Source: Apostichopus parvimensis
Taxonomy: Eukaryota; Echinodermata; Holothuroidea; Aspidochirotida; Stichopodidae
Reading direction: 5' to 3'
DNA length: 30,709 nt
Assembly: GCA_000934455.1 (NCBI GenBank)
Contig: KN888672.1
Coordinates: 1 to 30,709 of the forward strand
Shown here: positions 1 through 11,800 of the stretch, in pieces
Layout of the letters: each line of letters starts with the position of its first letter
Position numbering within the stretch: position 1 is the stretch's first letter
Translations under genes and position numbers: made by a program
Notes under the pieces: model-generated
Databases searched by the model: none
What the model was told of the DNA's origin: nothing
What the model saw: only the letters and a program-made list of their open reading frames with translations

Positions 1-110
1 ATCCTAGCAGCAGTTAGTAGCATGTGTGGTCTAGATTATACTAATATTATAGCTGGTCTATATTCCATATGTAATCCTAGCAGCAGTTAGTAGCAGTGTG
101 GACTAGAGCA
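1..110. repeat. Two copies of a 73-bp direct repeat at the window edge
   Basis: The 20-mer atcctagcagcagttagtag occurs at position 1 and again at 74, followed in both by a similar gtgtgg-ctaga stretch. This may be the right end of a minisatellite that continues outside the window. Confidence 0.7.
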
Positions 111-570
111 ATGTGATTAATGTATTATCTCAAGAACCTATAAATGGTTCATAACGCTGACTCGATATCTAAAATACTTTATTTCTAACTGGTGGCTTCC
201 AGGTAGATAGATCAGTGGTTTGAGATAAATCAGTGGTTTGAGTTTCAAGCTAAAACCATAGTGCTGTAACATCAGCACAACTTCTTCATATTTAGTATAT
301 GCAAAAAGTTAGAAAAATGTTCATCCCTTCAAGAAACTTGCAAAAAGAAAGTGAAAATTACAAAACTATAGATGCATTAATGCAGCAGCATGGACATTAC
401 AACAGTTGAACTAAGAGGAGCTATTCTGGTTTGGACTGCATTTTGCATAATATGTTGGCAATTTGCAACACATCACAATAATAGTCACCAGTCAGGTGGC
501 AATCCAATTGAGAGTTTTATATATTCTTCTAACACATACTAAATCTAAGAGAAAGTAGAAATATAGGTTA

Positions 571-612
571 TAGGGTCTGACGTTCCCATCCTAACAGGAC
601 CTTCTTCAAAGG
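571..612 (-). other. Hairpin motif resembling a hammerhead-like retroelement end
   Basis: On the minus strand the sequence reads TGAAGAAGGTCCTGTTAGGA followed by TGGGAACGTC. This resembles the CTGAWGAAGG...hairpin...CGAAACGTC core found in terminal repeats of Penelope-like elements. The GAAAC core is altered to GGAAC, and no reverse transcriptase is nearby. Most likely a degenerate remnant. Confidence 0.25.
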
Positions 613-957
613 CAAACTGAAATGAAAACAGATTAAGGACACATTTCAACTAGAGTTGTAGACAGATGGACAGATAACTAAATTGGACCAAAGACCAATG
701 AATAGAGTAAACAAAGACGAAACAATGGAGATGAAATGGCTCTGAAGTTAAACAGGGCAAGAGGGGAGTAACAATGTGAATTACTATTCGTTGACTATAT
801 TTTTCTTTGTTTAGTGGATCCTTCGACAGCCTGCAATTTCATCTAAATACTTTAAGAGGAAGTTAATTCATACTTTTGAATTCAGAAAGACAAAGAGAAG
901 CTGCAGACACATATCTTATTACTAATTTAACTTTAACTCCTACTATGACCCATTTAA

Positions 958-1010
958 CAGAATACATACACATACATACATTACATACACACACATTCAT
1001 ACATACATGA
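958..1010. repeat. Simple repeat (CATA/CACA)n
   Basis: Imperfect run of acatacat and acacac units in non-coding flank. Confidence 0.85.
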
Positions 1011-2159
1011 GAGGGTGGTCATTCTTATGTAACATTTCTCAGCACAAGCACACACAAAATGCATTACCGGTAAACTTGGTGCCAAAAATCTTCTTGCAGA
1101 CTACAAACAATATAGCTGTCCTTTGTTGTAAAGAAATATATTTTGTAGAACTATTCCTTTATTATTGATGTTACATTCTGCAATATTTTTTCAGGTAGAG
1201 GAGAGGTAGTCCTGCTGTTGGTCAAATAATAAGAACTTCAATTCACCCAAATCAATGTAACTTTAAGAAAAGATTAATGATTTAGACTAAATACTTGATG
1301 AAGAACTAAATATTGATCACAATACACACTAACACACTGACACTCCGAAGGGTAGAAAACATTTGATATGCAAACACCACAAGGATCATCAAGAGAAAAT
1401 TGCTTTTCTATCCCCAAAACCAATCAAGGTAGCTACACTTAATCAGCAAATCATGGAGATTCATACAGACAAGAATAGTCATTTTGATATCTTAATATAG
1501 ACTTCAACAGCCCAAACTAATGAAATCATGAAAGATCTTTAAAAAATAATACACTTAAATTGAAAGCTTACAAAAACATATACTGAGGCTATAACTTATT
1601 TGTAGAAATCAACCGTAGACTAACATCTCTTGATAAATGAAAAGAAATGCTGTACCAATTTTTTCAAGATATGTGGATATGAGAACAAGTCAAGTGCGGA
1701 CTGGTATAGATGTACCAAGTAGATGAAATAAGAAGCAACAACCATACAATCATCCAGGTACATGAGATAAAACATCAAGATTGTAACATGGCTAACTATG
1801 AAGCTTTCCCATCATACACAGTTACTGAGAAAGTTACCTACGATAGTCTTTATATTGGTGTTGTAAGTGCTATATATGCTTTGAAAGGGGGGAAAATAAC
1901 ACATATTTAGATCATTTTACAATGTATATATATATATATATACCTTTTCAGATTTCCTATGAGTAAATAAATGCAAAAAAAAAGAAGAAAAAAATTAAAA
2001 TAAAGAAGGAAAGCAATTCAATACAAATCCGAATTGTTTTATGGACTGGGTTAATAATTTACTTCCAGACCAAAAGAATCACATACACATAACGCTTTTC
2101 TTCGGTGGATTCACATATCTTTATACAGCCTTGAAACACCCAACCATAAAATATTGCTG

Positions 2160-2713
2160 TTTATTAACTCTTTCTGAAAGGCATCTACATCATTATGTGT
2201 CTTGTTCTTTTTATTCACTAGTTCTTTGCACTGTTAAGTACATGAACCGATGATATCGTGGCTCATTCCTGGCAGTAATTCACATTCAATTCCCAGCATG
2301 CAACAGTCCACCAGCAGTAGTATTTAAACCAATGAAACAGTGGCCACATTATGGAATCAATCAATCCTATCCATGAAGTGATCAACTCAGGCACTGCTGA
2401 CGGTGCAGGATCTGACATGAAATTACGCAGACCGATCCATATTTCTTTCGACCCATTGCACATCAGCCCGTACGTGGAGCTGCACTATTAGAGAGGCACT
2501 GAACAGGATGATCTCACATCTCGAGGGGATTGGACTACCACAGAAAACGGCTCCGTAGAGCAAATTCAAAATCTGTGGATACATTACCACAAATTCACCT
2601 TTTGAATAGAGATGTCAAGGCACAATGGATACTACTAGAAACATGAAATGAAGACAAGAACCGCACTCAGAGATGTCAGAGATGAGCTTGGCATCAGCAG
2701 CTTTATGAGGTCA
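2160..2713 (-). other. Presumed 3' UTR of the GALNT gene
   Basis: Minus-strand sequence after the stop codon, without splice acceptors or coding signal. AATAAA hexamers on the minus strand lie at 2210-2215 and 2160-2165, about 500-550 nt after the stop, and are the first good poly(A) signals. The UTR end is therefore inferred, not proven. Confidence 0.4.
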
Positions 2714-2860
2714 CTATGCACCCTGAGGAGACAGCCACGTCATGTTCTTTAGTTCCCATTGTTGTGAGAGGTGACCATTACAAGGTTTAACAGATGGTTC
2801 ATCGTGAGCCTTTTCTGATGTATCCAAACATAACCCACTGCTGTGCTTAATTTCTTTTGT
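2714..2860 (-). CDS. GALNT1-like: GALNT exon 8: lectin domain gamma repeat and stop codon
   Basis: The terminal exon has 147 nt (48 codons plus TAG), acceptor ...tcatttgcag. It reads [20 protein letters not shown], then [19 protein letters not shown] and a short tail ending QGA. CLD...C...QQW gives the third (gamma) trefoil repeat, and family proteins also end about 10 residues after this QxW. The frame follows on exactly from SDK of the previous exon. Confidence 0.93.
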   Translation of the reverse strand, partial: TKEIKHSSGLCLDTSEKAHDEPSVKPCNGHLSQQWELKNMTWLSPQGA

Positions 2861-5800
2861 CTGCAAATGAAAACAATGTCAAGTTAAAGTTGTCAGTCAG
2901 AATTGACAAAGTGCAATATTGTCAAATTATGTTTAAACTTAGTCATGTCGCATAGATTAATATGAATGAAGAGAAGGGAAAAGTAACATTTATTTCAGGC
3001 AAGGAACAGATCTAGGTCTGTACAACTGCACACAGAAAGTAGACTTGATGGTCTCTCATTAATGAGGTACAGTACCGCCCAGATTAAATCGGCCGTGGCA
3101 TCCTGTATCGTGATGCCCTTATCGTTTTCTATCGTGAAACCTGAATACTGTAAAGTTTTGTAAACGCTACAACTATATAACGATATACCACGATCACACG
3201 CTATATCGTGATACCAAGCCTTCACGATAGCAAACATGACTGCTACATTCACGCTAATACGTAATATCGTGATTTCAAGCTGAGCGCGTCACGATTCGTA
3301 ACTTCGTTTGGGATTTGGGTTTTTATTATTCACGCTATTTCGTTAAGTCGTAATATCGTGTATCAGGAAGTTCCTACTCTACTGTGCGAGAATCGATCTT
3401 TACAGGAGTTTCGCCTTGAAAACTTTTTGAAGTCAGCTCACAACTTACATATTTTATTTTTTATTTAACAACAGTAACGCTACGTACGGATAACGACTTT
3501 TTTGTTAGTTGTAGAGGTTATGTTCCACGGAGGATAAGTTACTTTGAATAGTTGGCAACATTTTGAAGAAATAATAAAGTATTACTAAGCCTTTGTGTTA
3601 AGTATTTAAGTAATTTATCGTTGGTTCCAACAGAATGAAAAGGAAAAAAATTTCACCCAACAACTTTGAAGCAGGGCCGGTTAAAAACAAAACATGTTTC
3701 TCGTCCACGCAAGGGGCCTCCCTTTTCCTGATTCCCGAGTCTCTATTCGGATTACAAGAAATCTAACTATCCTTAAAAATTATTTTGTAAAGGTTGCCAC
3801 ATATTCCAAACTAGTATTAGCGCATGAAAAGAAGAAAGATGGCAGCCCGTTTTTGCAGATCTCAGTTCGAGAAACATGTATTTTATTTGGATAATAGAAC
3901 AACTTTCTTTAATGCGGTTAAATTAATATTTTCCTACCCTAGCTATATCTTATAAAACCTTCATGAAAACCGACTTTTTTGAAAATGGATTTTGAAGCTC
4001 TGTCAACAATTTAAAAAATGCTTACCGTTAAATACTGGCGTCAAAAAATACATTTCGTATTTATTCCAATAAAGATCCACAAAGGATAAAAATGCTAAGT
4101 AGAGCTTACTAAAGAGAAATAGAAACTGCATGACATGATGTACATGGTCATTTTAAGTATCCAAATACTATACAAAGAGATCGAGTTCACTGAAACACCC
4201 CTTTTCCCTACCACCTGAGGAAAACCGTCTTTTATAAATTATAGTACCATACAGTACTTTACATTTGATACAAAAGTTACTTCTACAACAGCTTCCCAAA
4301 ATTTGTATGTGTCACAATAGGTTAAGTTTTAACCGCACAGCACAGTACCATTAATAATTTGCATATTACACCAAAAGTTACACTCGGCGTCCAGATGGCG
4401 GGAAAATGTACCATCATGTACAATGTGTTGTGTCGTTCCCATGGTGCAATGAACTTGGGCAAGTTTGAATGTCGATGACCTACTTGTGTTCCGAGACCAA
4501 TGTCATTGGGAATTATGTGTGTAAAAACTCGTGTTTTTCCATGTGTTATATATATAGGAGTTTTACGTAAGCAGAGCGAATTTCGGGGCGGCTCTTTGAT
4601 TGTGAGGAAGCACTTATCTAAGCATCAATATTTGTGAAAAATATCGTAAGGTTTTTTTATCTTCAGAAAATATTTTTGACTAGTAATTTCTCAATTTATT
4701 AAGAAAGGTGACATCCCTATGTTCCGACATCTCTATGTTCCGACAATTTTTTTGGACCCAATTTTTTTGGGGGTACTCAATTTTTTTTGGACCCAAATTT
4801 TTTGGGGGACTCATTTTTTTTGGACCCACATTTTTTCTGGCCTAATTTTTTTGGGGGGACTCAATTGTTTTGGACCCAATTTTTTTTTGTGGAATCAATT
4901 TTTTTGGACCCACAATTTTTCTGACCTGATTTGTTTGGGGGGACTCAATTTTTTTGGATGCACCAAACTTTTTTCACGAAAAAAAAATAAAAGGGCCCAA
5001 AGTTTGTTATGACCCAAATAGTGCTTGTCCGAAAAATTTTAGAGTCAAAAAAAATTTTGGTCATAAAAATATTTTGGTCCAAAAAAATTTTGGTCTTAAA
5101 AAAATTTGGTCCGAAAAGATGTTGGTCAAAAATTTTGGTCAAAAAAAATTATCGGAACGTTAGAGACGTCGGAACCATTAAAAAATACTGGGTCTAAACC
5201 TTATCATTGCATTTTGGGCGAATGTGTATTTAACTACGTTACATGATGCTTAAACACATGTTTGAACAAAATGAAAATTTCAAGTATTACCACATAAATA
5301 TTCAAAAAATATACTTTTGTTGCATGTAATGGAGGAATGTTTTGTTCGAATAGAGAATATTTTGCGATCGCTGTGTTTTTTAAAGAAGGAGTTTGTATGA
5401 AGGAGTTTGGACAAATACAGTATGTTCATTAAGCCTATCGTACTAGTTTTGCGATTATGAAACTTGTATGTCGATTGACACTTAATTTTGGTGACACACC
5501 AAACTTTTTGATCAGAATTTGCAATGAATCTATCGCACATAGCGTTGTATTGATGATTTCATTTACTGCGGAAAGAAGCCTTCCCCAATTCTTTCAAATC
5601 ACGATGAAACGATCGATTGTTCTGCAACGTAATTCACGCTAAAACGATAACATTACGATAGTATAAAGTGCCAGTGAAATGATTAACACACCATCACGAT
5701 ATTACGACCACGATGCGACGCCCAATGTTACGTTAGGTATTTGCTATAGGCTTAATGGAAACGATATTACGACAGACTCCTCATATTTTGTCACGATACA

Positions 5801-8800
5801 CGATGCCACGGCCGATTTAATCTGGGCGTAACTGTACCATCTGGATTGGAGTCAGTGTCTTGCTTTTAATAAATATAAATGGGATTGTGATCATGTAGAA
5901 CACATGAATAACAGATGGATACTTTGGCAAGATTAGAAAGCAAACTATTGTGATAAAGAGCAAATTCATTGACTTCAGCATCAATATGCATCTCTTCCCT
6001 ATATCATAATATTGAAATTGAAAGGTCCCCCACCCCCCCTTCCCTGCTCTTTAGTATGTGAAAATAATGTTTTCAATCAATTTCAATATGGTGGCTTGAC
6101 ATAGATGTGGGTTTGAACTTACTTTGTCACTGTACATCCATTGTTGGTTTCCTCCTTGTTGATGACATGATAACATCATGACTGGACCTCCCCTTGCAAC
6201 ATCCAAGCATGCTTCATCGTGACGAAGTTCATTTAGGGAAGTCAGTGCCCAAATCTGAAAAAAATTAGTGAGAACAGTTAAACACACAGGTGGAGGCAGG
6301 AAACTTGAAAAGTGAGTACACTTACTTCACTTTCTCTTAGATCATATTTGTCAGCAAACTAGACCAACCTCACTACTAAAGTAGTATTTCAATCTACCAA
6401 AGTGACTTGGTCATACCAGTCAGCACACTAGACAACCTTACTAATCGGTATTTCAATCTACTTAAGTGATACCAGTCAGCACACTAGACTAATCTCAGTA
6501 AGCAGTATTTCAATCTACTTAAGTGACTTGGTAATACCAATCAGCATCTAGACCAAACTTACTAATCGGAATTTCGATTTACTTAAGTGACTTGGTCATA
6601 CCAGTCAGCACACTAGACCAACCTTACTATGAAAGTAGTATTTCAATCTACTTAAGTGACTTGGTCCTACCAGTCAGCACACTACACTAATCTCACTAAG
6701 CAGTATTTCAATCTTCTAAAGTGACTTGGTCCTACCAGTCAGCACACTACACTGATCTCAGTAAGCAGTATTTCAATCTACTTAAGTGATACCAGTCAGC
6801 ACACTAGACAACCTTACTAATCGGTATTTCAATCTACTTAAGTGACTTGGTCCTACCAGTCAGCACACTACACCAACCTCACTACTAAAGTAGTTTCAAT
6901 CTACTTAAGTGACTTGGTCATACCAGTCAGCAAACTAGACTGATCTCACTAAGCAGTATTTCAATCTTCTAAAGTGACTTGGTCATACCAATCAGCATGC
7001 ACTAGATTGATCAACTTTTCCAAATAGTGATTCAATCTACTTAAATGTCTTGTTAATGTACACAAGAGCAACCTCAATAGTCTGCTATAATAACTTGATC
7101 ACACCAGTCATTGGATCACATTACTAACAATTAATCAATAAGAATATTGAAGTATTCTATCAATATGATGAGTTTACATTCACATCTCAGTAAACACAGT
7201 TGTTTAGATACTTACCTGGTTGCCACCCTGACCGTGGCAGCCAAACAGTCCAACTTTATTGCCTGGATCCCTCATCATGGTGTCAAGGCACTGCTGGGAT
7301 GCCATGTTTCGGACCTGTGTGAAAGGAAATCACCAAACGTCTGTTGTGGAACAGTCTTACTCATAACATATGGGTAATAGCTAATTATTTCTATATGTCA
7401 AAGATTAGTCAAAGAAAGGAAAGGGCATGCTACGCCATTTTGAATCACGTTCCATTTATTAATAAACGATTTAAGTCTGAAAGAGTCATCGCAGATAAGA
7501 TAACAGTTCAATAGGTGAAATTACAAATTGCATGACGCAATAATAGAGCTCAATTTGAAAATTAATGCTGCTATAAAAATGATCACTCCTGTTTGTAAGT
7601 TTTGTCTGAAACACTATCCCTGAGTTACCAAGTGGCGTTGTAAATGCGTTATTTTTTCCTGAAATGAATCTTCAGTGAATGAGATCAATATATGCTAAGA
7701 ACCTGTGACAATGGTGTCTCACATGGCCTATTCTCAATCATGAAAACTTCACATCCAGGAATAGCCATATATATGTCTTTCATGAAACTGAGTCAACAGA
7801 AGGTAATGATGTCTTGATAGTATTACAATAGCTCCTTTGTAGCTATGAAATTCAAGAAGATTGATTTCTCGTAAACTGTTGTGAAAATCACACAAACAAC
7901 AAACAGGACAATGGCTGACTAATGGAAAAACCTGGCTAGACAGGTACTAGAGTAATACACGTTTGGCATAGGATATTTGCTAATATTATCAACAACTTCT
8001 GACATACAACCAGATGCTTTATGAAGAATACCCCAGAGATAAGTCAATGCCAGATCTCTTCCACGGTATAATGTACAGTAGGTACATGTATAACCATCAC
8101 ATCCCCTACTTGTAACCAGCATTTAAGGTTAATAGCAATATGGTGTACTGTAGGTACATGTATAACCATCACATCCCCTACTTGTAACAAGCATTTAAGA
8201 TTAATAGCAATATGTTGTACTGTAGGTACATGTTTAACCATCACATCCCCTACTAGTAACCAGCATTTAAGGTTAATAGCAATATGATGTCACATCCCCT
8301 ACTTGTAACCAGCATTTAAGGTTAATAGCAATATGATGCACTGAAGGTACAAGTATAACCATCACATCCCCTACTAGTAACCAGCATTTAAGATTAATAA
8401 AAAAAAAAATTTCATTTATTGAAACCAGTATAAATATAGCAATATGTTGTACTGTAGGTACATGTATAACCACCACATCCCCTACTAGTAACCAGCATTT
8501 AAGATTAATAGCAATATGTTGTACTGTAGGTACATGTATAACCATCACATCCCCTACTAGTAACCAGCATTTAAGGTTAATAGCAATACGATGTATTGTA
8601 GGTACAAGTATAACCATCACATCCCCTACTAGTAACCAGACTTTAAGGTTAATAGCAATATGATGTACTGTAGGTACAAGTATAACCATCACATCCCCTA
8701 CTTGTAACCAGCATTTAAGGTTAATAGCAATATGATGCACTGAAGGTACAAGTATAACCATCACATCCCCTACTAGTAACCAGCATTTAAGATTAATAAA

Positions 8801-11800
8801 AAAAAAAATTTCATTTATTGAAACCAGTATAAATATAGCAATATGTTGTACTGTAGGTACATGTATAACCATCACATCCCCTACTAGTAACCAGCATTTA
8901 AGGTTAATAGCAATATGATGTATTGTAGGTACAAGTATAACCATCACATCCCCTACTTGTAACCAGCATTTAAGGTTAATAGCAATATGATGTACTGTAG
9001 GTACAAGTATAACCATCACATCCCCTACTAGTAACCAGCATTTAAGATTAATAGCAATATGATGTACAAGTATAACCATCACATCCCCTACTTGTAACCA
9101 GCATTTAAGGTTAATAGCAATATGATGTACTGTAGGTACAAGTATAACCATCACATCCCTTATTTGTAACCAGACTTTAAGGTTAATAGCAATTCTGTTC
9201 TGCCATTATTTCTGTAACTTGATGACACAAACAAACAGACAGACAAACAGATTTAACGTTGACAATTCTAGTTTGATTTCCATTGCTGTTTCTTTAAGTA
9301 TCAGGTATGGCACTGCAGTTAATTAGAACCAAGTAACTACAATTGACCTTCAGTTATTCTGTCAAATAAGGAAGAATCAAACTGAAACTACCTATCATCT
9401 TACTGTGGTAATGCAAATTTGAAATAGATCACAAGTTCACGGCACTTCCTTCTTTTAAAATACAAAATTCTTCCTTTAAAAGTGGTATGACAAGCCCATG
9501 TAATGAACAGGATGCAAAACCAAATATCTTCTTAAACAGCTCTAGCTACTCATTAATTCAACAGCTTGAAAAAAAGGGCTTACAAACAGTTCCAACAGAG
9601 CAAATAAAAGTAAAGAAAACAATAGTTCACCTCTCCCATAACCTTGTAATTGACAGGCCAGGAGGATTCTGGATAGATGTTTTCTAAGTACCACTTAAAC
9701 GACTGACAGTTCAACTTCTTCCTGAGAGCCAGACGTTCTGTGAGATCTCCTGGATCGGTTTTAGCGACTCCTGGGGATATTCTGTAGTAAAAATTCTTAT
9801 ACTCATCCAGCCAGACTTCTGCGAGACGTTTGTTGTTTTTGTTGACATAGTTGGTTCCTGGAGGGAAGTGGTAGGGAGACTTCTTACGGAAGACATGGCC
9901 CACATGAGAGCAAGGGATGAACTCCAGGGATCCTCCACACATCCAAAGCTGGAGCAGCAAAGAGAGAGGGTAAAAATAGGACAATTACTCATTTTAGCAG
10001 ATAAACATACTAAGGGAATCTTCTTTAACCATATATGATATAGAAGAATATCATGAGAAGCAAACTGTATTACATGTATTAATGGAGTGAAGAGAAACCA
10101 TCAAGAATTGGGTTCCAAATTCAACCTTCAACCATCATGCATAATGAATGCAACAACCAATTAACAAAAAAATCCAGCTCAGGATAGAGGAGGTTTGCAG
10201 TTTAACTTTCTCGATATCAACTGCCAGAATTAAATTACCAATGCTTTTTTTCTTTCTTCAATACCATTCTTCTAGAATTCCTATCAAGCATACCAATGGC
10301 TATAAATAAAGCAACCATGCCATTTATGTGCATATTAACAACATGAAAGAGACTTAAATTTTACAACATGTATTATCAGTATATTCCACCTGCTTTAGGG
10401 AGCTAGTGTCATGTTAACTATTTAATTTTATCCAAAACCTTTTAATCAGTTTGTTATGAGGTTTATGGAATCATGATAATGATAATTTATGCTGTTTTCT
10501 TACTTGACATAATATATGTAAGGCTTGGTGCATCTGCTACAAGTGTTTTTAGGCGTTGCTCAAATGGTTATGAATGATTCAAATTGTGACAGCATCGAGT
10601 CTCTTTAGTTAAACTAGAGACTCAAGTGTTCTTGCATTTATAACAGAAAACATAACACTAAACAACAACCAGCTACTTTAATTAAAAGACCATTGATCTC
10701 AGAGAGCAATGAACCAATAAAATTGTTAACAAGTTGTTGCAAAGTTAATGTTCTTCTGTTCAACATCTAACTCAAATGATCTTGCGGATGCACTTCTTCA
10801 CCTTTATACTACTTTCAATGTTTGCAATAATTTCAAAACTTTGTCATAAATGTTTTTTTACGTCATCAACAAATACTAATTCATTTACTGCATGCTGTGG
10901 GCTGATGCATATGATATAATTCATGCAGAAAGTTCCAGAAACTTTCATACATTATAGCACCTCCTCAATACCTTAAACAGCTGAAATTATTAGCCTTACA
11001 GGTCTACGGTCATATATGAACAACATTGTCCTGATCACTCTAATAGGCATTAGAAATCATGAAAATAGCTGCGAGTCCCATTAAAATTCACCAAAGATTG
11101 ACAATTTTACAAGTCTTTTCTCAATTGTAGTTTTGTTTATAAATATAAATAAACAGTTAGCTACTTACGCACATTGATGATGTAAAGGGAGTGACTGCCT
11201 AATTTTCTGTTATGTTATTCCTTAGTTTTTACAACCTTTGTTTTAAGGACACTGAACACAGGCTTATGGCCTAAGGTGACTTTTTGAAATATTTGATTGT
11301 CTTCTTTGAGAAGAAGAACATCACATGATATAAGTGAGCTTATAATTAGGGGTTAACTTATTAAACCCTAATATAAGAGATTATGACGAGGGCAACACTC
11401 CATGTCATAGTTTGCACATATTTAATGAGTGTCCCAGAGTTATCAAAACATCAAGTGTGTATATATCTTGAAAGCGAAAGGAGCTTTTCAAAACCTTTCA
11501 ACACACTTTGAATAAGACTACCACACACAACAAAGGTACTGAATATGGGGCAAATTAGCTAGGTGTCCATAGTACTTTAAGCTTGAAGGCCTTTGTGCCT
11601 TACACACAGCTAAGAAGCTTAAGCTTAAGGAAGCCGAACATTAAAAGTAAAATAAACAACAAAAAGTCCATCAGAGGTTATCAAGTCCTTGAGACAGATG
11701 TGTTTTCAATGTAGACATTTCAAGACAATCTTTCATATGCATGGATAGATTTGCAGGAAGAGTTTCTCTATACTCATCCAACACTGTGTTGATGGTTAAT

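Larger units (their letters stand above)
111..2159. other. Flank downstream of the gene, no coding sequence seen
   Basis: AT-rich sequence with only short spurious frames. It holds a CATA/CACA simple repeat (958-1010), a TA run (1924-1941) and a motif at 571-612 that resembles the hairpin/ribozyme-like end seen in some retroelements. I recognise no gene. Confidence 0.5.
3070..5834. mobile_element. 2.77-kb TA-flanked inverted-repeat DNA element, non-autonomous
   Basis: Ends form 44-bp terminal inverted repeats (3070-3113 and 5791-5834) with only 3 mismatches. They start CAGT and contain CAGATTAAATCGGCCGTGGC. Each end is bordered by TA (3068-3069, 5835-5836), the target duplication expected of Tc1/mariner-type elements. 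Subterminal zones on both sides carry many copies of ATCGTG/CACGAT. No transposase or other long frame is present. The internal fold-back at 4715-5178 may be a later insertion. It lies in the last GALNT intron. Confidence 0.8.

Noticed and set aside
2263-2463. 66-codon minus-strand frame downstream of the GALNT stop
   Set aside because: Lies in the presumed 3' UTR, has no domain, and is of chance length.
4719-5163. Phe/Leu-rich and Lys/Asn-rich frames on both strands
   Set aside because: Artefacts of the T-rich and A-rich arms of the fold-back element.
8273-9154. 293-codon minus-strand open frame with repeated [16 protein letters not shown]
   Set aside because: It is the translation of a 72-bp minisatellite whose unit length is a multiple of three; the phase is trivial and flanks are intronic.
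8060-9192. CRISPR-like regular repeats
   Set aside because: Units are contiguous with no unique spacers and the context is a eukaryotic intron.
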